Shown here one piece after another: positions 53,901-63,765 of a stretch of 64,000 nucleotides of DNA. Position numbers and translations under genes: made by a program. The DNA is from Acestrorhynchus altus. Lineage: Eukaryota > Chordata > Actinopteri > Characiformes > Acestrorhynchidae. The DNA is taken from assembly GCA_034509495.1 (NCBI GenBank), contig CM067508.1, positions 26,305,886-26,369,885 on the forward strand, given 5' to 3'. Each line of letters starts with the position of its first letter. Within the stretch, counting starts at the first letter, position 1. The notes beneath the pieces were generated by a model, which did no database searches, was not told where the DNA came from, and worked only from the letters and a program-made list of their open reading frames with translations.

Positions 53901-54549
53901 TAAGCTAAAACCATAAAATATAAATCAAGCTGATTTTTACGGTACCCTAATCAAGGACCCATCTAAAGTAACTTAATCTGCATCTTTGTCTCCCTCTCCA
54001 CAGAGCGAGTTCCCTCACATGGCTCAGTTCTCCAGCCTGTCTCCCATCCCAGGCTTTGCATCCTGGCTGCAGGGCTTCCTGGGTCAGTACAGGAAGGAGG
54101 GTCGAGCTGCTGAGCTCCTGACTGAGCAGGAATGGAGGGAGGTCAATGGGATGACCGGTGCTTCCCCTGGTGCAGCAGCTCTGGAGACCTTGCGTGCTCT
54201 TCTCAATTCCGGAGACTGGCTGCGCTCTGAGCGGCTACTGTGTGTGCTAGAGCCTGTGTTGATGCGCCTGTGCGCCTGGTATCTGTACGGAGAGAAGAGG
54301 CGGGGCTACGCCCTTAACCCTGTCGCCAACTTCCACTTGCAGAATGGCGCCGTCTTGTGGCGGCTGAACTGGCTCGCAGACACCAGCCCCAGGGGCATTG
54401 CCAACTCGTGTGGCATTATGGTGAACTACCGCTACTTCCTACAAGAGACCAGCACGAACAGTGCCACATACCTGCAAAACAAAGTCATCACCGCTTCAGA
54501 GCAAGTGCTCAGCCTGGTCTCACAGTTCCAGAAGAACAGTAAACTCTGA
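40927..54549 (+). CDS. mlycd: Malonyl-CoA decarboxylase, complete five-exon gene
   Basis: Malonyl-CoA decarboxylase converts malonyl-CoA to acetyl-CoA and CO2, relieving CPT1 inhibition and so controlling fatty-acid oxidation. It acts in mitochondria, peroxisomes and cytosol. Exons: 40927-41466, 49306-49418, 49904-50060, 50740-50892, 54004-54549; total 1,509 nt, 502 residues (human 493), with five exons as in mammals. The first ~45 residues are Arg/Ser-rich with few acids, a mitochondrial presequence. Met47, after nine serines, corresponds to the internal start used for extramitochondrial human protein. Ser334 (FSSLSPIPGF) and His432 (NPVANFHLQNGA) match human catalytic Ser329 and His423. The C-terminus QFQKNSKL ends in a peroxisomal SKL signal. 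All splice phases agree. Confidence 0.97.
41915..42250. mobile_element. Tc1-like terminal sequence remnant
   Basis: ATACTAGTGCATCTTCAAAA and later GTGCAATGAATATAAAATCT, GTGTGAAATTATGAAC resemble the noncoding ends of a fish Tc1 family. Blocks of it recur at 51,560-51,830. Confidence 0.4.
42700..43350. repeat. 45-bp minisatellite, about 14 copies, in mlycd intron 1
   Basis: The unit is 45 bp (core GTTGGGATGCTGACTGTGGG then CCTTGCCCAATGCCTCTGTT GCAGT). Copies differ at a few positions (GACTGTGGGCC or GGCTGTGGTCC; CAATGCC or CAAATCC). Because 45 is a multiple of 3 and the unit lacks stops in several frames, four long frames on both strands stay open (for example a 15-residue GPCPMPLLQCWDADC period on plus and KAHSQHPNTATEDLG on minus). 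Confidence 0.9.
43527..43564 (+). repeat. (ATT)n microsatellite
   Basis: About 12 ATT units, mlycd intron 1. Confidence 0.95.
46030..46420 (+). repeat. Dispersed repeat, copy 2 (mlycd intron 1)
   Basis: Homologous in block order to 35,385-35,925 but shorter between blocks. The family is unassigned; a nonautonomous DNA transposon is my guess. Confidence 0.7.
46916..46940 (+). repeat. Poly(A) run
   Basis: Uninterrupted A run of about 25 bases. No retroposed unit is clear upstream. Confidence 0.9.
47804..48003 (+). repeat. Poly(T), then (CT)n(CTAT)n(CT)n tract
   Basis: A T run near 47,804-47,824, then from about 47,876 CT repeats enclosing about ten CTAT units and a second CT array. mlycd intron 1. 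Confidence 0.95.
48430..48532 (+). mobile_element. SINE fragment
   Basis: GGTGGCACAGCAGCGCAGCT, then a degenerate B box in GGATTTGATCCTC, then CTGTCTGCAAGGAGTT. It resembles the head of a widespread fish tRNA-derived SINE. Lies in mlycd intron 1. Confidence 0.55.
49306..49418 (+). CDS. mlycd: mlycd exon 2
   Basis: A 113-nt exon (TTTCAG acceptor, GTAAGA donor). It encodes ELNNTLKSLLSEWFSVGLLR and LERITWQSPCELLQKIS, aligning with human [21 protein letters not shown]. Ends in phase 2. Confidence 0.95.
49419..49903 (+). other. mlycd intron 2
   Basis: A short intron with no recognisable feature. Confidence 0.9.
49904..50060 (+). CDS. mlycd: mlycd exon 3
   Basis: A 157-nt exon (TTACAG acceptor, GTAAGA donor). 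It encodes QYEAVHPVRNWTDIKRRVGP, YRRCYAFTHASMPGEPLVVL and HVALTQDISDNIQ, part of the catalytic domain. Confidence 0.96.
50061..50739 (+). other. mlycd intron 3
   Basis: A short intron with a small GT repeat near 50,510-50,531. Confidence 0.9.
50740..50892 (+). CDS. mlycd: mlycd exon 4
   Basis: A 153-nt, phase 0 exon (TGGCAG acceptor, GTTAGT donor). It encodes GIVREFATLDAIEEVQKINT, AIFYSISSTQAGLQGVELGN and YLIKRVVRELQ. Strongly conserved. Confidence 0.96.
51560..51830. mobile_element. Tc1-like terminal sequence remnant, second copy
   Basis: Contains TTCACTTTTGATTATTATGG, GGCTTGAAATATTTGGCTTT, GTATGTAATGAATATGATC and a TGAAATTATGACC block, paralleling 41,985-42,230. Noncoding. Confidence 0.4.
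53130..53740 (+). repeat. Purine-rich (GA/GAGG) tract with 19-bp tandem core
   Basis: In mlycd intron 4. Contains (GA)n at about 53,183-53,204 and four tandem copies of AGACCGTGAGGAGGGAGAG at about 53,462-53,535, then GAGGGAGGGCACAA repeats. It produces several spurious long Ser/Leu/Pro frames on the minus strand. Confidence 0.8.
54004..54549 (+). CDS. mlycd: mlycd exon 5 (catalytic Ser334/His432, SKL terminus)
   Basis: A 546-nt terminal exon (CTCCACAG acceptor). It encodes residues 322-502 and the TGA stop. It contains SEFPHMAQFSSLSPIPGF, LMRLCAWYLYGEKRRGYALN and the NFHLQNG motif, and ends VSQFQKNSKL. Exactly 70 residues follow His432, as follow His423 in human. Confidence 0.97.
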   Translation, partial: SEFPHMAQFSSLSPIPGFASWLQGFLGQYRKEGRAAELLTEQEWREVNGMTGASPGAAALETLRALLNSGDWLRSERLLCVLEPVLMRLCAWYLYGEKRRGYALNPVANFHLQNGAVLWRLNWLADTSPRGIANSCGIMVNYRYFLQETSTNSATYLQNKVITASEQVLSLVSQFQKNSKL

Positions 54550-54861
54550 TGTCCTGGTTCACTTAAACAGAAGGGTGACCTCTCTAAACATCTGTGTATA
54601 AAGTGTAATTTAAAAATGAACATCTAATGAACATGCTAATACCTGAACATATTTTGACTGCTTTTCAGGGACACCAGAGCTTGAGGACTGCAGATCAGAT
54701 TTGAACAGTTGTTTAGTAGACCTCTGAAGTAGGGTTGTCATGATACCAGAGTTACATACTACTATGTGTAGTATGACAGTGCACAGTATCAGATCATACT
54801 ATGGAAAAAAATAAATAAATACCCATCATTTTCTGAACAAACAATTGCAAATTGGAAAGTT

Positions 54862-55146
54862 CATAGATTTAATGGTGAAGTATTATTGGAAACCATTTTA
54901 GTTTTGGTCTTGGCCTTAATCTGGGTCTGGCAGGCCAAGTTTTGGGCAATTAAATCATAGATTTAATGGTAAATCACTTTTGGAAACTGTCAGCTTTAGT
55001 TTAGTCTTTAAACTGGGTCTTGGAAAATGTTTTGGTTTTGATTTAATGCTATACTTGAACAACTAAATCATAGATTTAATGGTGAGCCACTGTTAGAAAC
55101 TGCTTTAGTTCAGGCTTAGTCTGGGCCTAGTATTTGACAACTAAAT
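54862..55146 (+). repeat. Three tandem degenerate units of 78-113 bp
   Basis: Each starts CATAGATTTAATGGT (54,862; 54,956; 55,069), continues with a GGAAACT..TTTAGTT..CTGGGTCT pattern and ends AA(C/T)TAAAT. A partial fourth unit begins at 55,147 (CGTAGATATTTGTGTGCAGG). Confidence 0.8.
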
Positions 55147-55410
55147 CGTAGATATTTGTGTGCAGGTAGCTGAATTGCTTCAAACTCGATACATTTAGTT
55201 GTGTACCTTTTTCCCTCCAGTGCTATTGGATTATCTGACTTTCATTGGCACTGTGTAAATTCAGTGTTTGTCCAGTTTCTCTCAGCTGTCCTGCTCACCA
55301 CACTGCATTTTTGCCCTCGCTGCGTTAAACCAATAACAAGACCACAAAAAGCAATAGTAGATGACATGGCTTAAAAAATTGACACCTTAAAATGTGGCGA
55401 TTTTAAAGGA
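55147..55410 (+). repeat. Duplicated segment, copy 1
   Basis: Matches 56,395-56,655 in direct orientation: CAGTTTCTCTCAGCTGTCCT GCTCACCAC here against CAGTTTCTCTGAGCTGTCCT GCTTACCAC there, and AAGACCACAAAAAGCAAT in both, followed by GATGACATGGCT or GGTGACATGGCT. Confidence 0.8.
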
Positions 55411-56065
55411 TGACGTATAAGTGCAATATTTCGCACAGTAAGAGATTCTGCACTTCATACTGTCTGGACACAATGCAGCAACTTCAAGTCTGCTATTAGA
55501 CCATTACAACTATGACATGATAACATAAGAGAAATTACTCAAACTGGACTCATTTGCTGCTGGAGTTTCTTCACAAAGCTTGTTGGTTTGTGTGGAGTGT
55601 TTTGTTGAAGTTTCTTCTTCTGTCAGTGCACTCTGCAGCCCGGTTGTCTTGTAGTTTGCAGTATTTGCATTTCTTAATTTAGCAATACAGAGACATTCAG
55701 TTGACAAATTGTGTACAACATATCAGGTTATGTTTACCACAGTGTTCATTTCTCATACAGAAAACCATCTTGTTTCCTAATATGGGCATTGTGATGCTGA
55801 CTACAAAAAGACTGCACATCTTCAGAGGTCTGGATCCACACTGTCCTACTGAGTTAGTCCCAAATTAGACCCCAACAGGTTGAAATGACACAAACAAGCT
55901 TTATTTTGTGCCAAGTTTTGCTGTCTCTGTTGGGAGATGTTTCAGAAACAAGTTTGTTTTGCCTTTGCTGTTGTTTTTGATAGAGAGGGTCTGTCATGTC
56001 TCTGCTTTAGAATGAGTGTGTGCATGAGTGTGTGTGCGCGCGCGAGTGTGTGCGAAGCCTACTAA

Positions 56066-56071
56066 AATAAA
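56066..56071 (+). terminator. Polyadenylation signal AATAAA, likely mlycd
   Basis: Canonical hexamer with a downstream GT-rich element within about 30 bases, 1.5 kb after the mlycd stop. The assignment rests on context. Confidence 0.55.
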
Positions 56072-56364
56072 TGAGGTTTTGATTTCTTATGTTGGCTTGT
56101 GTGCACCTTTCTTTTGTGCACTATGATGGTACCATTATTGAGCAGTGAGTAAATGGACATGTGCAACAAAACACATAAAAGACCATACATGTATGTCAGG
56201 GTCAAGCAAAAAAAATATTATATAATCTCCAAAGTTGTAACTTTTAATCGAAGTCAGTGTAAAACATTGTAGTTGTGCAATTCTGTAGCTTTTCTATTGG
56301 TCGTGGAATTTTGACACAGTATAAAGAGCACACATTTCATCTTAAACTGAAAAACAGCAAATAG

Positions 56365-56655
56365 TGAACCACTGTTAGCCTAAACAAGTTGTTGGCCTAT
56401 CATTGGACAACTACATCATAGATTTCTATGTTCAGGTAGCTGAAATATTTAAAATATTTAAAAAATATTAAAAACATACCCCCCCAAATGCCACCTTATC
56501 CTCTGATTGGCATTGTAAATTCCAGCTTTGTTCAGTTTCTCTGAGCTGTCCTGCTTACCACTGTATTTTTTCCCTTACTGTATTAAATCCACAATAAGAC
56601 CACAAAAAGCAATGGTAGGTGACATGGCTCTAACATGGTGGTTTTAAAGCTTTTC
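56365..56655 (+). repeat. Duplicated segment, copy 2
   Basis: Direct, diverged copy of 55,080-55,410, about 1.25 kb downstream, starting within a CACTGTTAG..ACATCATAGATTT unit related to the tandem units at 54,862. Confidence 0.8.
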
Positions 56656-57180
56656 TTTTTAAAGTGTGTGTGGTACTTTAGTTGGGGCAAAATGAGCCAT
56701 TGATTGCATTTGAAGTGTTAGTGATTGGGTTTAGATTGGTACTTCAATAGCTTTTCTGGTAGAGTTTGGAAACATCCAACCCTCTCCAGGACCAGGAGCG
56801 ACACTTTATTCCTTCCTGTTTCGTGTCCCACGAGTCTGATAAGAGACCACTGTGCTCAAACACAGACCCCTATCTGTTTTCAGTCTATTGCTGCGTAAAA
56901 CATATCAGTGCAAGTTGACTGTGAAATTGCATTTTTACTCTCAAAGGAGGAATAGTGTTTTTCCCCTTCCCCTCCTCTCCCCTAAGCTGCATGGTGTCCT
57001 AGAAACTAATGAAGTAAGAAATAAAGTTGAAATAAATTGATAAATATATGATATTCACTTAAGCAGAACACAGGGAGGAAGGAGGGGGAAAAAAAGAGTG
57101 TGTAAAGAATGCCCTTGAGAACCCTCTCCTGAGGCGATAGATAGACAGGGAGATGGAGTTGGAGATGGGGGGGGGTGTAC

Positions 57181-57264
57181 CTGTGAGGAGCGAATGCTTT
57201 CAGAGGAATGTAGAGCCGCAGGCCCAAGGCTGCCACGCTACACTTCAACACCTCAAGGGCTTCA
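57181..57264 (-). other. Candidate unassigned exon (weak)
   Basis: A minus-strand 84-nt stretch bounded by TTTACCCCTTAG and a CACAG|GTACAC donor, with an open frame EALEVLKCSVAALGLRLYIP then LKAFAPH. The composition looks coding. I do not recognise it and found no partner exon nearby, so it may be chance. Confidence 0.2.
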
Positions 57265-58463
57265 CTAAGGGGTAAACACGTGCAGTTACTATGGAAACCA
57301 CTGGGACACGAACATCCATGGCAGAACTCGGGCATCATTCATTTCTCTTTTTATATCAATACAGTCTGGTTGGATTCAAGGCCAATCTTTATAACAGCTG
57401 ATGCCTCTCAGACAGATAATGCAAAAGGTTTGTGCCTTTAGATTTATCCATCTGAGAGGTGTTGTAACAATTCCTGTGATATTCTAGAATTTTTTTTTTA
57501 TGATGTCCTGGGATGTCCTTTTCTATCCGTCCCCTGTGCTATTACACCGATCAACCCACAAGATCAACAGATCCCTGCCATAAGAAATGCATGAAGGCTT
57601 GTGTGCAAAATGACTACACAAAACTGTTCTGGAGTCAGCTCTGCCTCTGAGGCAGAACAAAAACAATTGGTTCAAAGAATAACCATTTAAAATAACCAGT
57701 TGGAGGGGATTTAGAAACATGTGTTTGTTCCTCAGAGCTTGGAATTGAAAGCGTGCCTTCTCATGGTATTCTCCATGTTGTTATGCAGTAAAGGAAAGAT
57801 TGAATAGAAGCTGTGTAATGCTGTTTCAGAAGCATAATTGCACACCTTTTATGCAGTGCATCCACATATAAAGCTCTAATAAGCAGATGCCCGTTTCTAA
57901 AGCTTTGCTTGCTGGCTATTTTAATTGGTTATACTGTGAACCAGTTTTTGTTCTGCCTCTGAGGTAGAGCTGCCTTCAGTACCAAGTAAAAAGCACAGTG
58001 TGCATCATCTAATTTGACAATAAGGTTTATTAGGGTTAGAAAAAGTTACTTATAACCCAAGAGCCACATTTTGTGGGCAGTTACATGCTGGTTTGCTAAG
58101 CTTTATAACTCAGGAAAGGCTTACCCTCTCTAACAATGGTCTCATCACTGGGTGATGAACTGTCAGCGAGTACTCCAGCTCAGAAAACAGCTACAATTCA
58201 CTTGTTTCCAACTGAATTAAATCCCACTTTAAATGTCAAAGATGCTTCCAGCGCATGTTTACTGATCTATGTGTACATGCTCAACCTGCATGCAGACTCT
58301 GACTGATCAGTGAGGGGGGTGGGGCTAATGACATCACCCAGATATTGGGTTATAGAGGAAAACAGAGAGGGATGGGGCTGTTTGCTCTTTTTTGCTCATG
58401 CATTGTTCAAATATCAGAATAAAGGGCCTCATCTTATCTCTACTGATACATAAGTCATAAATA

Positions 58464-58471
58464 ACAATAAC

Positions 58472-58527
<56 letters not shown>
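58464..58527 (+). repeat. (AAT)n microsatellite
   Basis: About 20 units, downstream of mlycd. Confidence 0.95.
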
Positions 58528-58529
<2 letters not shown>

Positions 58530-58629
58530 GATAATTCAGGGTTTCCAGATCATCGAATAAAATAACTACGTTTTCTGAAGAACTTTACATTTACATTATA
58601 ATCATTACAAACTCATCTAATTTTCCATT

Positions 58630-59515
58630 TTCTGCACAGTCTCGCAATCCCCAGCCGGCTGTCATGCAGATTCTTGCAGAGCTGCTTGCTCTAGGCAGTC
58701 TTGCTCCCAGGTGTGCTTCATGCAGATGGCTATTGTTATCTTTCAGCCTTTATCACACAGAGCATTGTTGTTGGAGGAACATAAACAATTGCAGATGCAA
58801 TGTTATCACTTGCCTCCATGTTAAAAGGTTGAAGGTCACCTCAGCTTGAGAACTCCAGTGTAGCTCAGAAGTTCCTTGAGGAGGTGTTCATGTGCTGCTT
58901 CCAAGTCGGGAACTCTTTAGTGTTATTATGACAGCACACGAAGGCAGCATATGCTGTTCATGGTTCAACCTCTGTTGAACCTCTGTTATTACACAGATCA
59001 GCCAGCAGCCAGGGAGCACCATTAAAAAGTCCAACAACTCTTCTCTGCTGCAAAGAAGCACAGCATGCTTCTTTAGGAGACACATGGCACAGTGGTACAA
59101 GAGTTGGAAAGTCATGTTGAAATGTTGTTAGCTACTGTTATCTGGCTGAAGAAACTATGGAAGGATCTGGTGGAGTTAACTCTTCGATTCATCACCTTCC
59201 ATATGAAGCAAGGCTCCCTTTCCCCAGCTGGCTGTCATTTGGATACATTACTGCTTGCTCCGGTCAGTCTTTCTCCAAGGAGTGCTTCACCAACTTGGTG
59301 AAGTACCAGCTTTTAACCTGGATTCCTATGATTTTCTGGAACTTTTGGTCCAATATATGTGTGGTCTTTCCCTCTCCATCCTGTGTTCTTGCACAGATCT
59401 TTAAAAGGCTGACAGATGATCTTTATTACTAGAAAAGAGAGAGCGCAGTGTGCTTCTTCTATTTAAGCAGCTTGGCACATCGGTCCAAGAGTTAGAAAGT
59501 GTGCATCAGAAGCCG
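58630..59515. repeat. Local degenerate duplications
   Basis: CCCCAGCCGGCTGTCATGCA (58,650) resembles CCCCAGCTGGCTGTCATTTG (59,223), each followed by CTGCTTGCTC. A second pair, GCACAGTGGTACAAGAGTTG GAAAGT (59,088) and GCACATCGGTCCAAGAGTTA GAAAGT (59,476), keeps the same order. An old tandem duplication of about 0.4-0.6 kb is likely. Confidence 0.5.
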
Positions 59516-59739
59516 TAGTTGTATTACAGACTAACAGATTGGTCAAGTGTGCAGGAAAGCAGCACTTGAGAGGGAATCGGCTTACGGGGCTGCGGAGCAG
59601 TGAAGAAAAAAGATGTTTTCCTTTCCACTTAGGGATACCTCCAGGCTGTCAATAACAGCAGAAACAGTTGAATTGGGCTTTGGGAAACATGCCGCTTTCT
59701 GGTATTCAGCCACGTGACTCTTGCACTCAGAGTGTTGTC

Positions 59740-59965
59740 TACCCAGTCCTGATGAAAGAGATATTTATTCATGAGGTCCATAGAAAAGGTATTGTTGAAT
59801 CTGTGACAGATTTTTGGCCTCTGAGGTAACCAAAACAAGACGGCAGGGCGTCCAGTAGAGCTTCTAAACGAGGTCGTTTGAGACTATTACCACACATATC
59901 ACAACGCCCACATTGTGCAATGCTGTTGTGATTCCTCATTTAAAGACTTTGAGACTTTGACCATC
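59740..59965. repeat. About 220-bp direct repeat, copy 1
   Basis: From CCAGTCCTGATGAAAGAGAT and ATTTATTCATGAGGTCCA to CACAACGCCCACATTGTGCA ATGCTGTTGTGAT. The second copy is at 60,752. Its minus-strand frame includes NSIAQCGRCDMCGNSLKRPR, which looks protein-like but is unassigned. Confidence 0.8.
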
Positions 59966-60751
59966 AGAGACAGCGGTCAGTCCTTAAGACCCACACTGGT
60001 TAAATGATTCTGTAGCTCCTGAAGCTTCAGATACACAGAGGGCCTGAAGATTCAACCCGCTTGGAGTTCATCAGCACAGCCGTTAGCCAACTGCACATTA
60101 ACATTTTTTAGAGCCCATTTGTTAATAATAAGTTAAATTACCATCAAGATTGATTAGAGGGCACTTTACACTCATTCTAATGGCTCTAACTCTGCAGTTG
60201 TGTTGGTTGCTGCGGTATTAAACAGCTTCCTTATTACTTCCATTTGTAATGTATCTCAACAGTGCATAAATGTTCAACTCTATCATAAAATTATAAATTA
60301 TACACTACTGTTCTTCAAATTAACATTGAAGGAGTGGATTGTGTAATAATGGTTGTGGGACTAATATGTTACCTCGTGAGTTTTCCCCACAGATTACTTG
60401 CCTTAATAGTAGTACAGGAATCATAGAGCAGACCAGGAGGAAGGCATGCAAAAAGAGGGTCACAGAGATCCAGAGCCTACCCGGAGTCATTGGGAGCAAG
60501 ACAGGGCACCAGTCCATCACAAAAGATCAAGGTGTTTGTAATTTTGCCTCTGAACACCACCATGTTTGACATGAAGCAAGGTATGGCCCATTCCTTTATT
60601 GATTCATGAGAATGAAGGAGAAAGAGGTTTTGGAATTGTTTCCATGTGTTGATTTTTGCTGCTGGTAGCTGTTCACAAGAATTCCAAAATGATACGTATG
60701 TGAGGTGAAAAACCTAAACATGTAATCTTTGTACTATGAAAGTACAAGCGT

Positions 60752-60970
60752 TCACCCAGTCTTGATGAAAGAGATATTTATTCATGAGGTCCAAGGAAAA
60801 GTTATTGTTGAATCGATGACGGACAGATTTTGCCTCTGAGGTAACCAAAACTAGACAGCAGGGCTTCCAGTAGAGCTTCTGAACGAGGTAGTTTGAGGAT
60901 ATTATCACACATATCACAACGCCCACATTGTGCAATGCTGTTGTGATGCCTCGTTACTTTGGCCATCAGA
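60752..60970. repeat. About 220-bp direct repeat, copy 2
   Basis: Diverged direct copy of 59,740-59,965, one kilobase away. The same minus-strand frame (HNSIAQCGRCDMCDNILKLP) is open through most of the unit and extends in frame beyond it. Confidence 0.8.
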
Positions 60971-61609
60971 GAAAATGACATGTATAATACAATGTGATCT
61001 GAAAAAAAAAATAAACCCATTAAAGAGAGTAGAAACATTAGTACATTCTTAAAAAGAAGGAATGCACCTGAAAACTGCAGAAAAGACCAAAGAGGAGAAC
61101 AAAAGACTCCTATATCTAATCCATCTAATCTAGTACAGAACATCAAGGAGGTAGATATAATGCTTCCAGATGCAAACCACTGATAACATTCAAGAACAGA
61201 AAATCTGGATTAAACTGAATGAAAACATCTAAAAAGCCCTGATCAGTTTAGAAACTAGATCTTTGGGAAAGACAAAATGATTAACTGTCTGCAGAAGGAA
61301 AGAAAGGGTTCATAAAGCTACTACATCATTCCGTCAAACATGGTGGAGACACTGTTGGCGGCACAGGATTTGTGGCTGCCAGTGAAACTGGGACGATAGA
61401 TATTTATTGATTGATTAATTTGATTAAAATCTTGAAACCAATGGACCTCACTGCACTCACAGATTAATAATCAACCAAAGCATGCTGCAAAAGCAAAGCA
61501 CAGCTTTTTAACTCTTAGAACCTGAGATCCTCACTTCAGTCATGCGGTTTTCTTGGCTTGAACCACTTATTATTAGAAATAACCTTGACCTCTATCCATT
61601 ACAATACAA

Positions 61610-61634
61610 ACACACACACACACACATATATAGA

Positions 61635-61692
<58 letters not shown>
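61610..61692 (+). repeat. (CA)n(TA)n microsatellite
   Basis: A short CA run, a GAGT interruption, then about 28 TA units. Confidence 0.95.
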
Positions 61693-61694
<2 letters not shown>

Positions 61695-62179
61695 CAAAAC
61701 TGTAAAATTCATACAAATATTTACATATATATTACACTAAATAATGAATATTAAATATTTATGAAGACAAATTTGAGTAACATAGGATCTCCTGAAAAGT
61801 AACTAGCCGAGGGTTCTAATGGTTAAGGTAGAGAAGTGGAATGCTGTCAGTATCCTAACCTCAATCAATTTGAGCAGCTTACTAAAGCAGAAATACCCAC
61901 AAACAAGCTGCAGTGAAGGTCTGGCAAAGACTCTCAGGAGAAGAAACTCAGCATGTGCTGATGTTCATGGCTTCCAGATGTCAGGCAGTCACTGACAGTA
62001 AAGGATCTGCGTTCAAATATACGACATGCTCCTTATATTTCTAATAATGTTATTTTTTCCAATGATTTTGGAGCCTGTGAAAATGAAGAGGCTATGCAAA
62101 AATATTTTTGTTAAACCCTTGAAGTGAGCCGAATATCTACATATTAATCACATCTTGATTGCTTCATTTCAAATCCATT

Positions 62180-62245
62180 GAGGAGGTGTACAGAGACAAA
62201 TTTACAATTAAATGTGTCCAAATACTTATGGACCTGACTGTAGAG
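62180..62245 (+). mobile_element. Tc1-like terminal fragment
   Basis: GTGTCCAAATACTTATGGAC CTGACTGTA is a typical terminus of a fish Tc1/mariner element. No matching left end was found. Confidence 0.45.
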
Positions 62246-62840
62246 TGGGAAGCTTGCTGAAACGAACAATATGTGTAATACTTTGGTGCCTTCACACAAT
62301 ACACCACTTGAGGCGAGAGATTTAACTAAAAGGTTACCTTGAAATGAAAGCTTAAGAAATAAAGCTGGGAAAAGAAAATGGTTCTGGCTGTTTAAAAAAA
62401 AGAGTCCGGGATTGCTAGTGGGAGGCCTCAATGAAAGGAGAAGGGAAAGGGGAAGTTTGAGGCAAGCTTGACTTTCGAAATTATGTATTCGTTTATATAA
62501 TTTCACCTATTATATATGACTTCTGGAGTTTGGGGTGTATTTATTCTAGCCAGTAATACTTTTTGAAGGCTGACACCACCACCAAACCACACACAGTAGC
62601 TTGAGCGGTTTCTTATGTAGGAAGATCATTGTACATGCAAAACACAAACTAAGGAAGATTGTGTTTCACCTTATGGTTTTGCTCAAATAAAGGTTAAATA
62701 GTTCTTATTAAATGTAAACACTGTTAATGGAGGTCATTGTGTGTTTAAATAAAATTCCAAGGAATGTTTGCTTTGTTATACAGACCAGTCAGCACGCAGT
62801 AAATGCAGTTTATAGGCCCAACAACTACCAACACCCCCTC

Positions 62841-62844
<4 letters not shown>

Positions 62845-62924
<80 letters not shown>
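62845..62924 (+). repeat. (CT)n microsatellite
   Basis: About 38 CT units with one CTGT interruption. Confidence 0.95.
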
Positions 62925-62929
<5 letters not shown>

Positions 62930-63570
62930 TTGCTGGATATTTTTCCATTATAATGTTTGTGAGCTCCATTCCATTATTTAATGCGGTGAACTGTACTGAC
63001 CTGCACTCAACGCACACAACCCTGTGGTTTTTGCCCTCACACTCAAGTTCATTCATTTGGTGGAGTGTGTATGAATGAGTTCTGTAAGTGCATGTCTAAA
63101 CCATTTCTGGTGAATCATGACGCTGAACGAAACAGTCGAACGTGTTCTCCAGCCTCTTTATATAAACCACATTACTGCTAATATCCATCTGTTAAAACCA
63201 GATTTAAAAATGTGTATCAATGTCATTTATCTGACACTGTTCTGACAGATGCATTTACTGAATTTAACAGCATACAATGCTTAATCACCCTCTGTTACAC
63301 TTAGTTATACTTACTTACTGTGGATTTCAGTAGACCTCCCTGTTAGTGATGGGAGGTAGGAAAACCGGGTTTTTAGTGGTCTGAGGAGGCGGTTTCCTTA
63401 TCTGACTGAACAGCATTGACAGAGGTGAACATTTCACCAGTTTTTTTGGATAAACACTTTTTACCCCAGTCTCTTAAAACCAGTAAAAAAACAAAACAAA
63501 CAAACAAAGAGTTGTTCATTCTACGGAGCTCATGAGAGATCAAAGCAATATTTTGGGGGTATCAAGAAAA

Positions 63571-63765
63571 CGTGCTCTCAATTTGCCAAACTGTGCTCTC
63601 ATTTTACTAAGTTGCACTCTCGATTAAGTAGAGCGTGCACTCATTTTATTCGATTGTGCACTTGTTTTACAAAATACACGATTTGTATAAAATGCACTTG
63701 TTTTTATAGAATTGCACTCTCCTTTCATTAAATTGATCCCCCAATTAACAAAATTCATTCACAAA
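63571..63765. repeat. Decaying tandem array of about 21-bp units
   Basis: Successive units read GTGCTCTCAATTTGCCAAACT, GTGCTCTCATTTTACTAAGTT, GCACTCTCGATTAAGTAGAGC, then TGCACTCATTTTATTCGATT, GCACTTGTTTTTATAGAATT and GCACTCTCCTTTCATTAAATT: a GCACTCTC head and an AAATT-like tail. Confidence 0.65.

Larger units (their letters stand above)
50893..54003 (+). other. mlycd intron 4
   Basis: Holds a Tc1-like remnant at 51,560 and the purine-rich tract at 53,130-53,740. No exon is seen. Confidence 0.85.
54550..56095 (+). other. mlycd: Probable mlycd 3' UTR
   Basis: Runs from the stop codon to the AATAAA at 56,066-56,071, which is followed by GT-rich TTATGTTGGCTTGTGTG, a good cleavage context. An earlier AATAAA at 54,810 lacks a GT-rich follow-up. 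It contains the tandem units at 54,862-55,146 and a GTGTGCGCGCG stretch near 56,030. Confidence 0.6.

Noticed and set aside
62745..63056. Arg/Glu-repeat minus-strand frame
   Set aside because: Translation of a CT microsatellite.
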